Below, one piece after another: positions 16,204 to 24,925 of a stretch of DNA of 36,330 nucleotides. The notes below the pieces were generated by a model. The model was not told the origin of the DNA. It searched no databases and saw nothing but the letters and a program-made list of their open reading frames with translations. The stretch covers positions 1-36,330 of the forward strand of contig CANGQQ010000006.1 of NCBI GenBank assembly GCA_947456025.1. The letters run 5' to 3'. The number at the start of each line of letters is the position of its first letter. Position 1 is the first letter of the stretch. The DNA comes from Chitinophagaceae bacterium. Lineage in GTDB: Bacteria > Bacteroidota > Bacteroidia > Chitinophagales > Chitinophagaceae. Made by a program: the position numbers and the translations under genes.

Positions 16204-18399
16204 TTGAAGGTCTCTGTACTTTTTATTACGCCTCCCTTTACTCAGTTGAATACTCCGTATCCGGCAACAGCCTACTTAAAAGGCTTTCTGAATACAAAAA
16301 ACATCTCCTCTTATCAATGCGATCTGGGGATCGAAGTCTTGTTGCAATTGTTTTCTTCAAAAGGGCTGACCGAAATGTTTGGTTCAATTCATTTGAATGA
16401 ATCCTACAGTGACAATGTACAGCGAATACTTGCGCTCAAAGAAGAATACATTCATTGCATTGATGACGTCATTCGTTTTTTACAAGGCAAAAATCCTACC
16501 ATAGCTGCACTTATAGCCTCCAGAAACTTCTTACCGGAAGCCGGTCGTTTTCAAAACACAACAGATCTTCAATGGGCTTTCGGAGCAATGGGCATACAGG
16601 ATAAAGCAAAGCATATCGCCACCTTATTTCTTGAAGACCTGTCGGATTTGATTTGTGCTTGTGTCGATGAACATTTTGGTTTCAGCAGATATGCAGAACG
16701 ATTAGGCCGTTGCGCCAATCAGTTTGACGAACTGCATATGGAGTTGCAGAAACCATTTTCCCTTATTGAAACAATTTTAATCCGTCTGCTCAATGAAAAA
16801 ATCACATTAACGAATCCCGATCTCGTTGCATTATCTGTTCCTTTTCCCGGAAATTTATTTTCTGCTTTTCGATGTGCACAATGGATCAGACACAACCATC
16901 CGCACATAAAAATTGCAATGGGAGGGGGCTTTCCAAACACAGAACTCAGATCACTGAAAGACACACGTGTTTTTGACTATTTTGACTTTATAACACTTGA
17001 TGATGGAGAAGCTCCCATTGAACAGATACTGAAATACATCAACAAAGAAGTCGAGCTCAACGAACTCAAAAGAACCTGGTTGATGATTGAAGACCAGGTT
17101 TCATATATAGATCAGGGACTTTGTAAAGACTATAAACAAGCGGATACCGGAACACCCGATTACAGTGATCTTTTACTTGATCAATACATTTCGGCGATTG
17201 AAGTTGCGAATCCGATGCACAGTTTGTGGAGTGATGGCCGATGGAATAAACTCACGATGGCGCACGGGTGCTACTGGGGCAAATGTACTTTTTGTGATAT
17301 TTCGCTGGACTATATTCGTCTGTACGAACCCCTTACAGCCCGTTTATTGTGTGACCGAATGGAAACAATCATCCGGCAAACAGGCACCAACGGATTTCAT
17401 TTTGTTGATGAAGCAGCTCCTCCGGCCTTAATGCGAGAACTGGCACTGGAAATTTTACGTCGAAATTTAATCGTTAGCTGGTGGACCAATATCCGGTTCG
17501 AAAAAAGTTTCACCCGTGATTTGTGTTTATTACTCAAAGCAAGTGGATGTATCGCTGTAAGCGGAGGACTTGAAGTTGCAAGTGACCGCTTACTGGAACT
17601 GATTCAAAAAGGAGTAACCGTTGCTCAAGTTGCCCGAGTAACCCGAAATTTCACTGAATCCGGAATTATGGTTCACGCTTATTTGATGTATGGGTTCCCT
17701 ACACAAACAGTACAGGAAACGGTTGATTCGCTTGAAATGGTACGACAATTTTTTAAACTGGGCATCTTACAATCAGCGTTCTGGCATCGTTTTGCCATGA
17801 CCGCACACAGTCCGATTGGGATGCACCCGGAACAATTCAACGTTCAAAAAATTCAGGATGCCGAAATCCGGTTTGCCGAAAATGATGTTGATTTCATAGA
17901 TCCTTCCGGAGTGAACCATGAACAGTTCAGTTTTGGACTAAAAAAATCATTGTTCAATTACATGCAGGGAATAGGCTTGGATGAGCCGCTTCAAAATTGG
18001 TTTGAACACAAAATTCCTCAAACAACGATCAAAGCAAATGCAATTGAAACAATCATCCTCGAACCTGAATGGAGCCCTAAAAAAGCACATGCAAAAATCT
18101 ATTTTTCAGGTTGTGTACGTTCGAAAGAAGTGATCCAAAAATCAAAGAAAGGAAATAAGTGGGAAGAGTTACTCATAACCCTTCTTCACAAAACGCATCA
18201 AATACAAATTCAGGTTGCAAAAGAGAAAGGGGAGTGGCTTTGTGCATTGTTGCAGGATCTTTGCACGAACAAATGGAACGGAATGACGTTAAGCGCCATT
18301 CAAACAAGTTATGAACAAAATGGATGGGATGATTTTGAATTATTTTGGGATAACAAACCGGTAAACACACTGTATAAAGCAGGTCTTTTAACCCTTTGA
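16204..18399 (+). CDS. Radical SAM protein with cobalamin-binding-like N-terminal domain
   Basis: This 731-aa enzyme of unknown substrate starts at TTG 16204: VLFITPPFTQLNTPYPATAYLKGFL is a typical first strand/loop of these proteins and no nearer ATG exists. The N-terminal part has a Rossmann-like B12-binding fold (later strand PDLVALSVPFPGNLFSAFRCAQWIR..HPHIKIAMGGGF, about 203-240), but no DxHxxG cobalamin-ligand motif is visible and ~150 residues are inserted between the first strands. The cluster motif is GCYWGKCTFCD, Cys356/361/364, i.e. CX4CX2C rather than CX3CX2C. The radical SAM barrel follows (SGGLEVASDRLLELIQKGVT, HAYLMYGFPTQT), then a C-terminal domain of ~180 residues (TIILEPEW.PKKAHAKIYFSG...). 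No precursor peptide or methyl-acceptor gene is nearby. It converges on the MATE gene. Confidence 0.85.
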   Translation: MKVSVLFITPPFTQLNTPYPATAYLKGFLNTKNISSYQCDLGIEVLLQLFSSKGLTEMFGSIHLNESYSDNVQRILALKEEYIHCIDDVIRFLQGKNPTIAALIASRNFLPEAGRFQNTTDLQWAFGAMGIQDKAKHIATLFLEDLSDLICACVDEHFGFSRYAERLGRCANQFDELHMELQKPFSLIETILIRLLNEKITLTNPDLVALSVPFPGNLFSAFRCAQWIRHNHPHIKIAMGGGFPNTELRSLKDTRVFDYFDFITLDDGEAPIEQILKYINKEVELNELKRTWLMIEDQVSYIDQGLCKDYKQADTGTPDYSDLLLDQYISAIEVANPMHSLWSDGRWNKLTMAHGCYWGKCTFCDISLDYIRLYEPLTARLLCDRMETIIRQTGTNGFHFVDEAAPPALMRELALEILRRNLIVSWWTNIRFEKSFTRDLCLLLKASGCIAVSGGLEVASDRLLELIQKGVTVAQVARVTRNFTESGIMVHAYLMYGFPTQTVQETVDSLEMVRQFFKLGILQSAFWHRFAMTAHSPIGMHPEQFNVQKIQDAEIRFAENDVDFIDPSGVNHEQFSFGLKKSLFNYMQGIGLDEPLQNWFEHKIPQTTIKANAIETIILEPEWSPKKAHAKIYFSGCVRSKEVIQKSKKGNKWEELLITLLHKTHQIQIQVAKEKGEWLCALLQDLCTNKWNGMTLSAIQTSYEQNGWDDFELFWDNKPVNTLYKAGLLTL

Positions 18400-18434
18400 T
18401 CGAGTTGCGTTCGTTTCCGGGAAGCATTATTCTA

Positions 18435-19784
18435 TCACGCTTCAAATGTTTTTCCTTTCCATTTACCGCTCTTCAAATAGAGATACGACAAGATGAAAAT
18501 CAAATTCCAATAAACGATTTCTGAAGCCCAGGCCCACAGAATACTCAAACGAAAATATTCCAGGACCAACCAGATATAGATCAAGTAGGCGAGAATCGTC
18601 ACAAATTCAATCCGTAAATTAACGCTTGTATTTCCAGTTCCCGTTACGGCATTGAGCCATACGACAGCAAAAGACATGAACAACATACCAACAGTAACCA
18701 TACGAAGCACCGGAATGGCCTCCGCAATAAAATCACTCGACAACTGAAAAAAAGAAAGAATCTCGTAAGGAAACAGATTGAAGAGAATGAAGAGCATGCA
18801 CGCCGCACCCGTACTCATACGAACAATTTTATTTATCAAGAACAGAACGTCATCTGTTCTTCCTTGTCCGATAATATTACTCACCATGGTATTGGTGGTA
18901 GAAGCAAATGCCCAGGTAAATATACCTGTCAGTGAAAAGATATTACGCATGACGTTGGAGATGGCCAGAGCACGCTGACCATGATGTTCAATAAACACAT
19001 AAAATACAAACCAACTAACGATGCTAATCAGATATTGTGCGATAAGAGGAGCCGAGGCGTTAAGTAATTGCAGTGTACGTTTTGCGTCAAACTGAAAACT
19101 GCGAAACAAATAAAATTGTCGGTGAAGTTGTTTTATCCGAATGAGCAATAAAACGACGAACATCCCAATACATTCGGCAATGACGGATGCCCAGGCGGCA
19201 CCATTAAATCCAAGTTGGGGAAGTCCCCAGTGTCCAAAAATCAATCCATAATCCAAAAGTATATTGGAACCCGCTTCAAATAAACTTCCAATAAACAAAA
19301 AACGGGCATTTGTAGTCCCTACTAAAAATGCGTTCCCCAATTGAAACAGATATAAAAAAGGAAGCCCCCAAATACGGATTTTCAAAAACGAAACAGCTTG
19401 CGTCTGCACTTCTGAATCATGAAGTACTTTTGAAAAAATGAAAGGGCCAACCCAAAGGGTAATCAAAATGCCCGCCAGCGAAAACAGGAGCAACAACCTC
19501 ATCCCTTGCATCACAATGGTGCCTATCGCCTCCGGTTGCTCTTCACCCGCTTTTCGGGAAACGATCGCCTGTAATGCGCTGTTAAATCCGTTACCAATAA
19601 TGGCCATGATCAAAAAGTACACGCCCGTAATCCCGGCAATTCCCATTTCTTTTTCACCTAAATGACTGATGAAAAAATTATTGGTTGTGAAGTTGAAAAA
19701 GGGGATTAATAAGGAAAAACTGATGGGCAGTGAAAGCGCCAGAATCGAACGGTAACTGACTTGAAGTTTTAACGATTGACCCAT
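18435..19784 (-). CDS. MATE family efflux transporter
   Basis: This is a multidrug/toxin antiporter of the inner membrane, driven by Na+ or H+. The ATG at 19784 (MGQSLKLQVSYRSILALSLPISFSLLIPFFNF) gives 449 aa, the normal MATE length with about 12 membrane helices in two related halves. The ORF-track extension to 19913 would overlap the divergent DUF3822 gene and the promoter, so it is rejected. Typical features are the early 'LPISFSLLIPFFNFTTNNFFISHLGEKEMGIAGI' helix 1-2 region and 'GFNSALQAIVSRKAGEEQPEAIG'. The substrate is not predictable. It is convergent with the radical SAM gene (35 bp apart) and divergent from DUF3822; transport of that enzyme's product is possible but unsupported. Confidence 0.9.
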   Translation of the reverse strand: MGQSLKLQVSYRSILALSLPISFSLLIPFFNFTTNNFFISHLGEKEMGIAGITGVYFLIMAIIGNGFNSALQAIVSRKAGEEQPEAIGTIVMQGMRLLLLFSLAGILITLWVGPFIFSKVLHDSEVQTQAVSFLKIRIWGLPFLYLFQLGNAFLVGTTNARFLFIGSLFEAGSNILLDYGLIFGHWGLPQLGFNGAAWASVIAECIGMFVVLLLIRIKQLHRQFYLFRSFQFDAKRTLQLLNASAPLIAQYLISIVSWFVFYVFIEHHGQRALAISNVMRNIFSLTGIFTWAFASTTNTMVSNIIGQGRTDDVLFLINKIVRMSTGAACMLFILFNLFPYEILSFFQLSSDFIAEAIPVLRMVTVGMLFMSFAVVWLNAVTGTGNTSVNLRIEFVTILAYLIYIWLVLEYFRLSILWAWASEIVYWNLIFILSYLYLKSGKWKGKTFEA

Positions 19785-19803
19785 GCCGCTTACGGATAGA
19801 AAC

Positions 19804-19837
19804 TTTGATTGATTTGACGAAATTATTGTTATTATTG
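19804..19837 (+). promoter_or_regulatory. Promoter of the DUF3822-rsmD-lpxK-rnr operon (TTTG-N22-TATTATTG)
   Basis: TTTG (19804-19807), a 22-bp spacer and TATTATTG (19830-19837, 7/8 match) lie 22 bp before the TTG start at 19860. It is interleaved with the opposite-strand MATE promoter. Confidence 0.5.
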
Positions 19838-19850
19838 CACACAACACAAA
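19818..19850 (-). promoter_or_regulatory. Promoter of the MATE gene (TTTG-N21-TAATTTCG)
   Basis: On the minus strand TTTG (19847-19850) is followed after 21 bp by TAATTTCG (19818-19825), a 7/8 match to the -7 consensus with ideal spacing. It overlaps the plus-strand promoter of the DUF3822 operon. Confidence 0.5.
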
Positions 19851-19859
19851 GAACTTACA

Positions 19860-20702
19860 TTGCTGCATCCTACTTACCATATAGCAGATTCGGTTTCTGA
19901 GCTTTCGTTGCATACAGAGAAAGACCTTTTGCTCCAGGTAGGTGCTGATTTTTTGGGCCTGGTAGTCTTTTCACCCGAAGCAAAAAAAGTATATTCCTGG
20001 ACACTGTTTCATACCGGATCACCACTTGGTCAAGCATTGCAACATGAAGATTTAAACACACTCAAAGAACAGATATCCTGGTTGCAAGGAAATTTCCGGA
20101 AAATTTTGTTTGTTGATTATACCTGTAACAATTCGTTGATACCGCTTCATTTAGGACTCGATGAAGAAAAAGAACTTTTACTGAAATGGACGCTCGGCAA
20201 TGTACAGGATGCTATTCAGATGAAAGACCTGATCGCAGCAAAAGACATTTCAAATTATTATACAATTCCAGCATCTGTTGTACACCTGCTCCACCAACTC
20301 TTTCCTTCCGGTTGTTGGTGGCAAGTACAATCTTTTTTGATGGCGAAAGAAGTTTCGGATGAGCCAACCTTAACGATTGATATTTTTTTCAATGAGATCC
20401 TGATAGGGGTGAGCAGTATGGGGTCCTGGTTGTTACAAAACAAATTTTCATACAAAGCACCGGAAGATGTATTGTATCACATTCTCAATTGTATCCGTCA
20501 ACTGAATCTGCAAAACGAAGAAACAGAAGTCCTTATTCAAGGGTTGGTTGACGAACAGTCGGCTCTGGCTCGTTTACTCAATCAATATCTTCACAAACCA
20601 ATTTGGAAACATAATTTATCCTTCAGCTTTCCGAACGGTGAAACAGAACTTCCCAATCACATACTTGCTTTAACAGACCGATTACTTGCATGCGTATCAT
20701 AA
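19860..20702 (+). CDS. DUF3822 family protein
   Basis: A 280-aa cytoplasmic protein of unknown function, recognised as DUF3822 by its N-terminal pattern (PTYHIADSVSELS....LLLQVGADFLGLVVFSPEAKKVYSW) and by its position directly before rsmD, where the family commonly sits in Bacteroidota. No ATG exists near the family N-terminus. The TTG at 19860 is the first usable start after an in-frame stop at 19815, and a promoter lies just before it. No membrane segment or signal peptide is seen. It overlaps rsmD by 13 bp, so the two are translationally coupled. It is the first gene of a six-gene operon. Confidence 0.75.
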   Translation: MLHPTYHIADSVSELSLHTEKDLLLQVGADFLGLVVFSPEAKKVYSWTLFHTGSPLGQALQHEDLNTLKEQISWLQGNFRKILFVDYTCNNSLIPLHLGLDEEKELLLKWTLGNVQDAIQMKDLIAAKDISNYYTIPASVVHLLHQLFPSGCWWQVQSFLMAKEVSDEPTLTIDIFFNEILIGVSSMGSWLLQNKFSYKAPEDVLYHILNCIRQLNLQNEETEVLIQGLVDEQSALARLLNQYLHKPIWKHNLSFSFPNGETELPNHILALTDRLLACVS

Positions 20703-21238
20703 GCGGAAAATATGGAGGCAGAACATTTCAGCCACCGGCAAAAATGCCACACACACGCCCAACAACCGATATCGCAAAAGGTGGGTTGTTCAATGTTTTA
20801 GAGAATAATCTGGACCTCTCCACACTTAAAACACTGGACCTTTTTGGAGGCACAGGAAGCATCACTTACGAGTTGGCATCCCGAGGCGCAACCGATCAAA
20901 CGATTGTTGAAAAAGACCCTGCAATGGCCCGTTACATTCAACAAACATCCTCCAAACTGGGTATCACTTTAAAACTTGTACAGATGGAGGTGTTCAAGTA
21001 TTTACAACAGTGTAATGAATCGTTCGATTTCATTTTTGCAGGACCGCCCTATGCATTGGGTACAATTGACGATCTACCACGAATCATTTTTGAACGTCCC
21101 TTATTGAATGAAAACGGATGGTTTGTATTGGAACACACACCCAGAAACGACTACAAGCAATTTCCGTTTTACAAAGCCGAACGTGTTTATGGCACCACGA
21201 TCTTTTCCATTTTTGTGAATAAAAAAGAAGGAGCGTGA
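20690..21238 (+). CDS. rsmD: RsmD-family RNA methyltransferase (16S rRNA m2G966)
   Basis: A SAM-dependent methyltransferase that in E. coli RsmD methylates N2 of G966 in 16S rRNA. The 182-aa length is typical. Family signature MRIISGKYGGR......TRPTTD.AKGGLFNVL is at the N-terminus, SAM motif I is LDLFGGTGSITYELASRGA (49-67), and EKD at 74-76 is the acidic loop. Motif IV, usually (D/N)PPY/F, reads AGPPYAL with Gly118 where the catalytic Asp is expected. Either the lineage uses a variant site or activity is altered. It overlaps DUF3822 by 13 bp and the next gene by 4 bp (GTGA). Confidence 0.85.
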   Translation: MRIISGKYGGRTFQPPAKMPHTRPTTDIAKGGLFNVLENNLDLSTLKTLDLFGGTGSITYELASRGATDQTIVEKDPAMARYIQQTSSKLGITLKLVQMEVFKYLQQCNESFDFIFAGPPYALGTIDDLPRIIFERPLLNENGWFVLEHTPRNDYKQFPFYKAERVYGTTIFSIFVNKKEGA

Positions 21239-21807
21239 CAAAACAAGCATTGCGCAACAAGTACAAGCTACAACGCACAGTCTTTACCGATTCTGAAAAA
21301 GAAAAAATGCAGGATTTGATTCTGATTCAGTTTCAGAAACTGCAACTTCCGTTCTTGCAGTATGTTCATACCTATCTGGCTATGGAAGAGCGTTCGGAAA
21401 TTCCTACCGATGCCATTTTGAGTTATCTGCAATTCCGTAATCCGGGGGTAACAGTTTTAATACCCCTTATTGCTCCCAATCGGGAATCGATGCTGAATGT
21501 CGTTTGGGACGAAACAACCCTGCTGAAAAGAAACCATTTGGGTTTTACAGAGCCTGTCAACGGTACCCCCAGCAATCCGCTGCTCAATGATCTCATTTTG
21601 GTTCCTTTACTCGCTTACGATCTGAAAGGCAACCGGGTTGGATATGGAAAAGGTTATTACGACCGCTTTTTGGCTGAATGCCGACCCGATGCGCTTAAAA
21701 TCGGATTCAGTTATTTTGAACCGGAAGAACAGATCAACGATACTGAAGATTTTGACATACCTTTAAACTACTGCGTAACACCGCATCGTTGTTATGAATT
21801 TGGCTGA
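21235..21807 (+). CDS. 5-formyltetrahydrofolate cyclo-ligase
   Basis: This enzyme uses ATP to convert 5-formyl-THF to 5,10-methenyl-THF, returning stored formyl folate to the one-carbon pool. The 190-aa length is normal. The C-terminal signature VPLLAYDLKGNRVGYGKGYYDRFL (about 123-146) carries the ATP/Mg-binding GYGKGYYDR block, and the N-terminus KQALRNKYKLQR is the usual basic helix. The start is GTG at 21235, overlapping the rsmD stop (GTGA). AAGGAG is present but ends one base before the GTG, too close to act as a normal Shine-Dalgarno. The end overlaps lpxK by 14 bp. Confidence 0.92.
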   Translation: MTKQALRNKYKLQRTVFTDSEKEKMQDLILIQFQKLQLPFLQYVHTYLAMEERSEIPTDAILSYLQFRNPGVTVLIPLIAPNRESMLNVVWDETTLLKRNHLGFTEPVNGTPSNPLLNDLILVPLLAYDLKGNRVGYGKGYYDRFLAECRPDALKIGFSYFEPEEQINDTEDFDIPLNYCVTPHRCYEFG

Positions 21808-22879
21808 TTTTACACTACAATCTTTCCGTTTTTTATTACTGCCGTTTTCCTTGATCTATGGGTTCGTGATTTGGGTTCGAAACCGCTTGTACGACCGAAA
21901 TATATTATCGTCTGTTTCATTCAATTTACCGGTGATTTGTGTAGGGAACCTGCGTGTAGGAGGAACCGGAAAATCTCCGATGACGGAATACCTGATTCGC
22001 CTTTTAAAGGAAGATTATGCTGTAGCAACTTTAAGCCGTGGATACAAACGCAAAACAAAAGGCTATGCGCTGGCCAATGAACAAACCACGGCCTTAGATA
22101 TTGGAGATGAACCCATGCAGTTTCATCTTAAATTTCCGGAGATTGCAGTTGCCGTTGGTGAAAGTAGAGTAGAAGCCATTCCTGAATTGTTGCATGACCG
22201 GCCGGAAACACGGGTTATTCTTTTGGATGATGCTTTTCAACATCGGAAAATTCGTCCGGGGCTCTCTATCCTTTTAACGGAAGCTGAGGATTTATTCACG
22301 CGTGATTTTTTTCTTCCAACGGGTGATTTAAGAGACGAAAAAAAAAGTTACGAACGGGCAGACATAATCGTAGTGAGCAAATGTCCGTCCGATCTTCCTG
22401 AATCGGAAAAATACCGGATCCTTCGTGAAATCGATCCCAAAAAGCATCAGGAGGTTTACTTTTCAACAATCGAATATCAAACACCCGTACACATCTTAAA
22501 TAAAAATCTGGATTACCCTTTACACAAAAACACAGAAGTGTTATTGGTAACGGGTATCGCAAATACCAGACCTTTGGAAAAATACATTCAGGAACAGAGT
22601 TATACGTATGTAAAATTATCTTACGGGGACCACCACATTTTCACCATTGATGATTTAACAGAAATCAAAAATGAGTTTGACCAGATGGACCATCCGCATA
22701 AAATCATCCTTACTACCGAAAAGGATGCCGTACGACTCGAAAAATTCAAAGAGCAATTAGCAGAACTTCCTATTTATGTTTTGCCCATACGGCACCGCAT
22801 ACTCTTTGAAGAAGAGACCGATTTCCGTCAGCAGATTTATGCCTTCATTGAAAAATTTGAAAAACCTGATTCCAATTAG
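21794..22879 (+). CDS. lpxK: Tetraacyldisaccharide 4'-kinase
   Basis: LpxK phosphorylates the 4' position of the lipid A disaccharide precursor at the inner membrane, so the organism makes lipid A. The protein has 361 aa. An N-terminal hydrophobic helix (RFLLLPFSLIYGFVIWV, about 12-28) is the membrane anchor. The Walker A loop is VGNLRVGGTGKSP (50-62), and LLDDAFQHRKIRPGLSILL is the diagnostic Walker B-like block with the catalytic Asp pair and HR. The start ATG lies inside the preceding gene (14-bp overlap), and the stop is directly followed by the ATG of rnr. Confidence 0.94.
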   Translation: MNLADFTLQSFRFLLLPFSLIYGFVIWVRNRLYDRNILSSVSFNLPVICVGNLRVGGTGKSPMTEYLIRLLKEDYAVATLSRGYKRKTKGYALANEQTTALDIGDEPMQFHLKFPEIAVAVGESRVEAIPELLHDRPETRVILLDDAFQHRKIRPGLSILLTEAEDLFTRDFFLPTGDLRDEKKSYERADIIVVSKCPSDLPESEKYRILREIDPKKHQEVYFSTIEYQTPVHILNKNLDYPLHKNTEVLLVTGIANTRPLEKYIQEQSYTYVKLSYGDHHIFTIDDLTEIKNEFDQMDHPHKIILTTEKDAVRLEKFKEQLAELPIYVLPIRHRILFEEETDFRQQIYAFIEKFEKPDSN

Positions 22880-24919
22880 ATGAAAAAGAAATCGAAAAAA
22901 AAGGAGAACGGAAAACAAAACACCTCAAGTTCAGTCAAAAAAGGCAGTCTTGAAATTACCAGAAGTGGTATGGGATATGTTTCTGTAGAAGATATGCCTC
23001 GAGATGTGCTGGTAAAGCCACAGCATTTTAATACGGCCTTACATGGTGATCTGGTAGAAGTTGAAATTCTAAAACAAAACAACGCCGGAAGAATTGAAGG
23101 TGTTATTAAAAAAGTCCTGGAACGGAAGCAGGTTGATTTCATCGGATTGATTCGTTTTCAGCAAAATCATATTTTCTTTTTGCCCGAAACCGAGCGGCCG
23201 ATGCCGGATCTGTACATACAACCGAATCGTTTAAACGGAGCAAAAAACGGTGACAAAGTTGTTGCCCGACTAACGGAATGGGATGTAAAAAAACGTATAC
23301 CGGAAGGTGAAGTGGTAGAAGTCATTGCCCAGGACGATTTAAACGATCTGGCCATGAAACAAATCCTGCTTCAAAGTGGATTTGCTTTAAATTTCTCAGA
23401 CGAAGCACTGGAAGAAGCCGACCGTATCGTTGAAACCATAACTCCGGAAGAAGAAAAGAAGCGCAAAGATTTCCGGGATATTCTCACATTTACAATTGAC
23501 CCTGTGGATGCACGAGATTTTGATGATGCGTTATCCATTCGAAAACTCGATAACGGACTCTATGAAATCGGTGTTCATATTGCCGATGTAAGTCATTTTG
23601 TAGAACCGGGAAAAACACTGGATCAGGATGCATACGAACGAGCAACTTCCGTTTATTTACCCGACAGGGTTCTGCCGATGTTACCCGAACACATTTCGAA
23701 TGAATTGTGTTCTTTGCGCCCGAAAGAAGACAAATACACCTTTTCGGCCGTATTTCAAATGAATAGCCATGCAGAAGTAAAAAATGTTTGGCTGGGTCGA
23801 ACATTAATTCATTCCAATCATCGGTTTACTTATGAAGAGGTGCAGGAAATTATTGAAACCGGTGAAGGGCTTTTTCAGGATGAAGTTCTGTTACTGAATC
23901 AGCTGTCGCAACAACTTCGTAAAGAGCGATTCCGGAAGGGAGCCATCAATTTTTCATCACAGGAAGTCCGCTTTATTCTGGATGAAAAAAAGAAACCGGT
24001 GGGCATCACAATTAAAGAAAGTAAAGCATCACATCAACTCATTGAGGAGTTTATGCTGCTTGCCAATAAGCATGTTGCCTTGTATATTGGAAACATTAAA
24101 ATAAAAGACAACCCCATACCATTCCCATATCGGGTCCATGACACACCGGATGAGGCCAAACTGGGTCCATTCATAACCTTTGCCCGAAAATACGGACACA
24201 CGTTTGACATCTCTTCTCCCGAAAAAATTGCATCCTCTTTCAATCAAATGTTACAGGATGTAAATGGGAAACCGGAACAACATGTATTGGAAACGCTGGG
24301 AATCCGTACAATGGCTAAAGCTGTTTATACTGCCGAAAACATTGGTCACTATGGTTTAGGATTTGCACACTACTGTCATTTTACGTCTCCCATACGCCGG
24401 TATCCCGACATCCTCGTTCACCGGATTCTTCAGCAATGTTTGGATGGCAATCCGGTTTCCGATAAAAAAATTGAACAAAAATGTCGCCATTGCAGTGAAC
24501 GGGAACGGGCTGCAATGGAAAGCGAACGGGCCGCCAACAAATACAAACAGGTCGAATACATGAGTCAGTTTTTAGGCGAAGAATTTGATGGGGTTGTGAG
24601 TGGCGTTGCGTCCTTTGGTTTTTGGGTGGAAACCATTGAACATAAATGCGAAGGACTTGTTAGTTTGTTTGCAATCAGTGATTTCGACGATTTCAGGTAT
24701 GTGGAAGAGGATTATTGTCTGGTTGGTAAACGTAGCGGCAAATCATTTCGGATGGGCGACAAAGTCACTATAAAAGTAGTGGCCGCCAATCTCGAGAAAA
24801 GACAGTTGGATTATGAACTGATTTTAGGCCACTGGGCATCAACAGAACATAAAGTTCTCCAACAAACAAACGGTAAAAACAAAAAGACGGCCCCAAAAAC
24901 AAAACGATCCAAGAAGTAA
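22880..24919 (+). CDS. rnr: Ribonuclease R (3'-5' exoribonuclease, RNB family)
   Basis: RNase R degrades structured RNA processively from the 3' end and helps clear rRNA and mRNA fragments. The 679 aa contain a Lys-rich N-terminal tail, two cold-shock-like OB domains (roughly 20-160), the RNB catalytic domain with DPVDARDFDDALS (about 205-217, the four catalytic acidic residues in place) and GHYGLGFAHYCHFTSPIRRYPDILVHR, and a C-terminal S1 domain (about 560-655: EEFDGVVSGVASFGFWVE), ending in a basic tail (KNKKTAPKTKRSKK). The complete domain set and basic tail favour RNase R over RNase II. The ATG is adjacent to the lpxK stop (no gap), and the stop is 6 bp before the next ATG. Confidence 0.94.
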   Translation: MKKKSKKKENGKQNTSSSVKKGSLEITRSGMGYVSVEDMPRDVLVKPQHFNTALHGDLVEVEILKQNNAGRIEGVIKKVLERKQVDFIGLIRFQQNHIFFLPETERPMPDLYIQPNRLNGAKNGDKVVARLTEWDVKKRIPEGEVVEVIAQDDLNDLAMKQILLQSGFALNFSDEALEEADRIVETITPEEEKKRKDFRDILTFTIDPVDARDFDDALSIRKLDNGLYEIGVHIADVSHFVEPGKTLDQDAYERATSVYLPDRVLPMLPEHISNELCSLRPKEDKYTFSAVFQMNSHAEVKNVWLGRTLIHSNHRFTYEEVQEIIETGEGLFQDEVLLLNQLSQQLRKERFRKGAINFSSQEVRFILDEKKKPVGITIKESKASHQLIEEFMLLANKHVALYIGNIKIKDNPIPFPYRVHDTPDEAKLGPFITFARKYGHTFDISSPEKIASSFNQMLQDVNGKPEQHVLETLGIRTMAKAVYTAENIGHYGLGFAHYCHFTSPIRRYPDILVHRILQQCLDGNPVSDKKIEQKCRHCSERERAAMESERAANKYKQVEYMSQFLGEEFDGVVSGVASFGFWVETIEHKCEGLVSLFAISDFDDFRYVEEDYCLVGKRSGKSFRMGDKVTIKVVAANLEKRQLDYELILGHWASTEHKVLQQTNGKNKKTAPKTKRSKK

Positions 24920-24925
24920 ACATAT

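Noticed and set aside
16204-19784. Radical SAM enzyme plus MATE exporter as a peptide natural-product cluster
   Set aside because: The genes are convergent, not co-transcribed, and I found no small precursor ORF or peptidase nearby; adjacency alone is not enough.
19785-19913. 43-residue N-terminal extension of the MATE ORF
   Set aside because: It would cross the divergent promoters and overlap the DUF3822 start; the MATE family N-terminus begins at the ATG at 19784.
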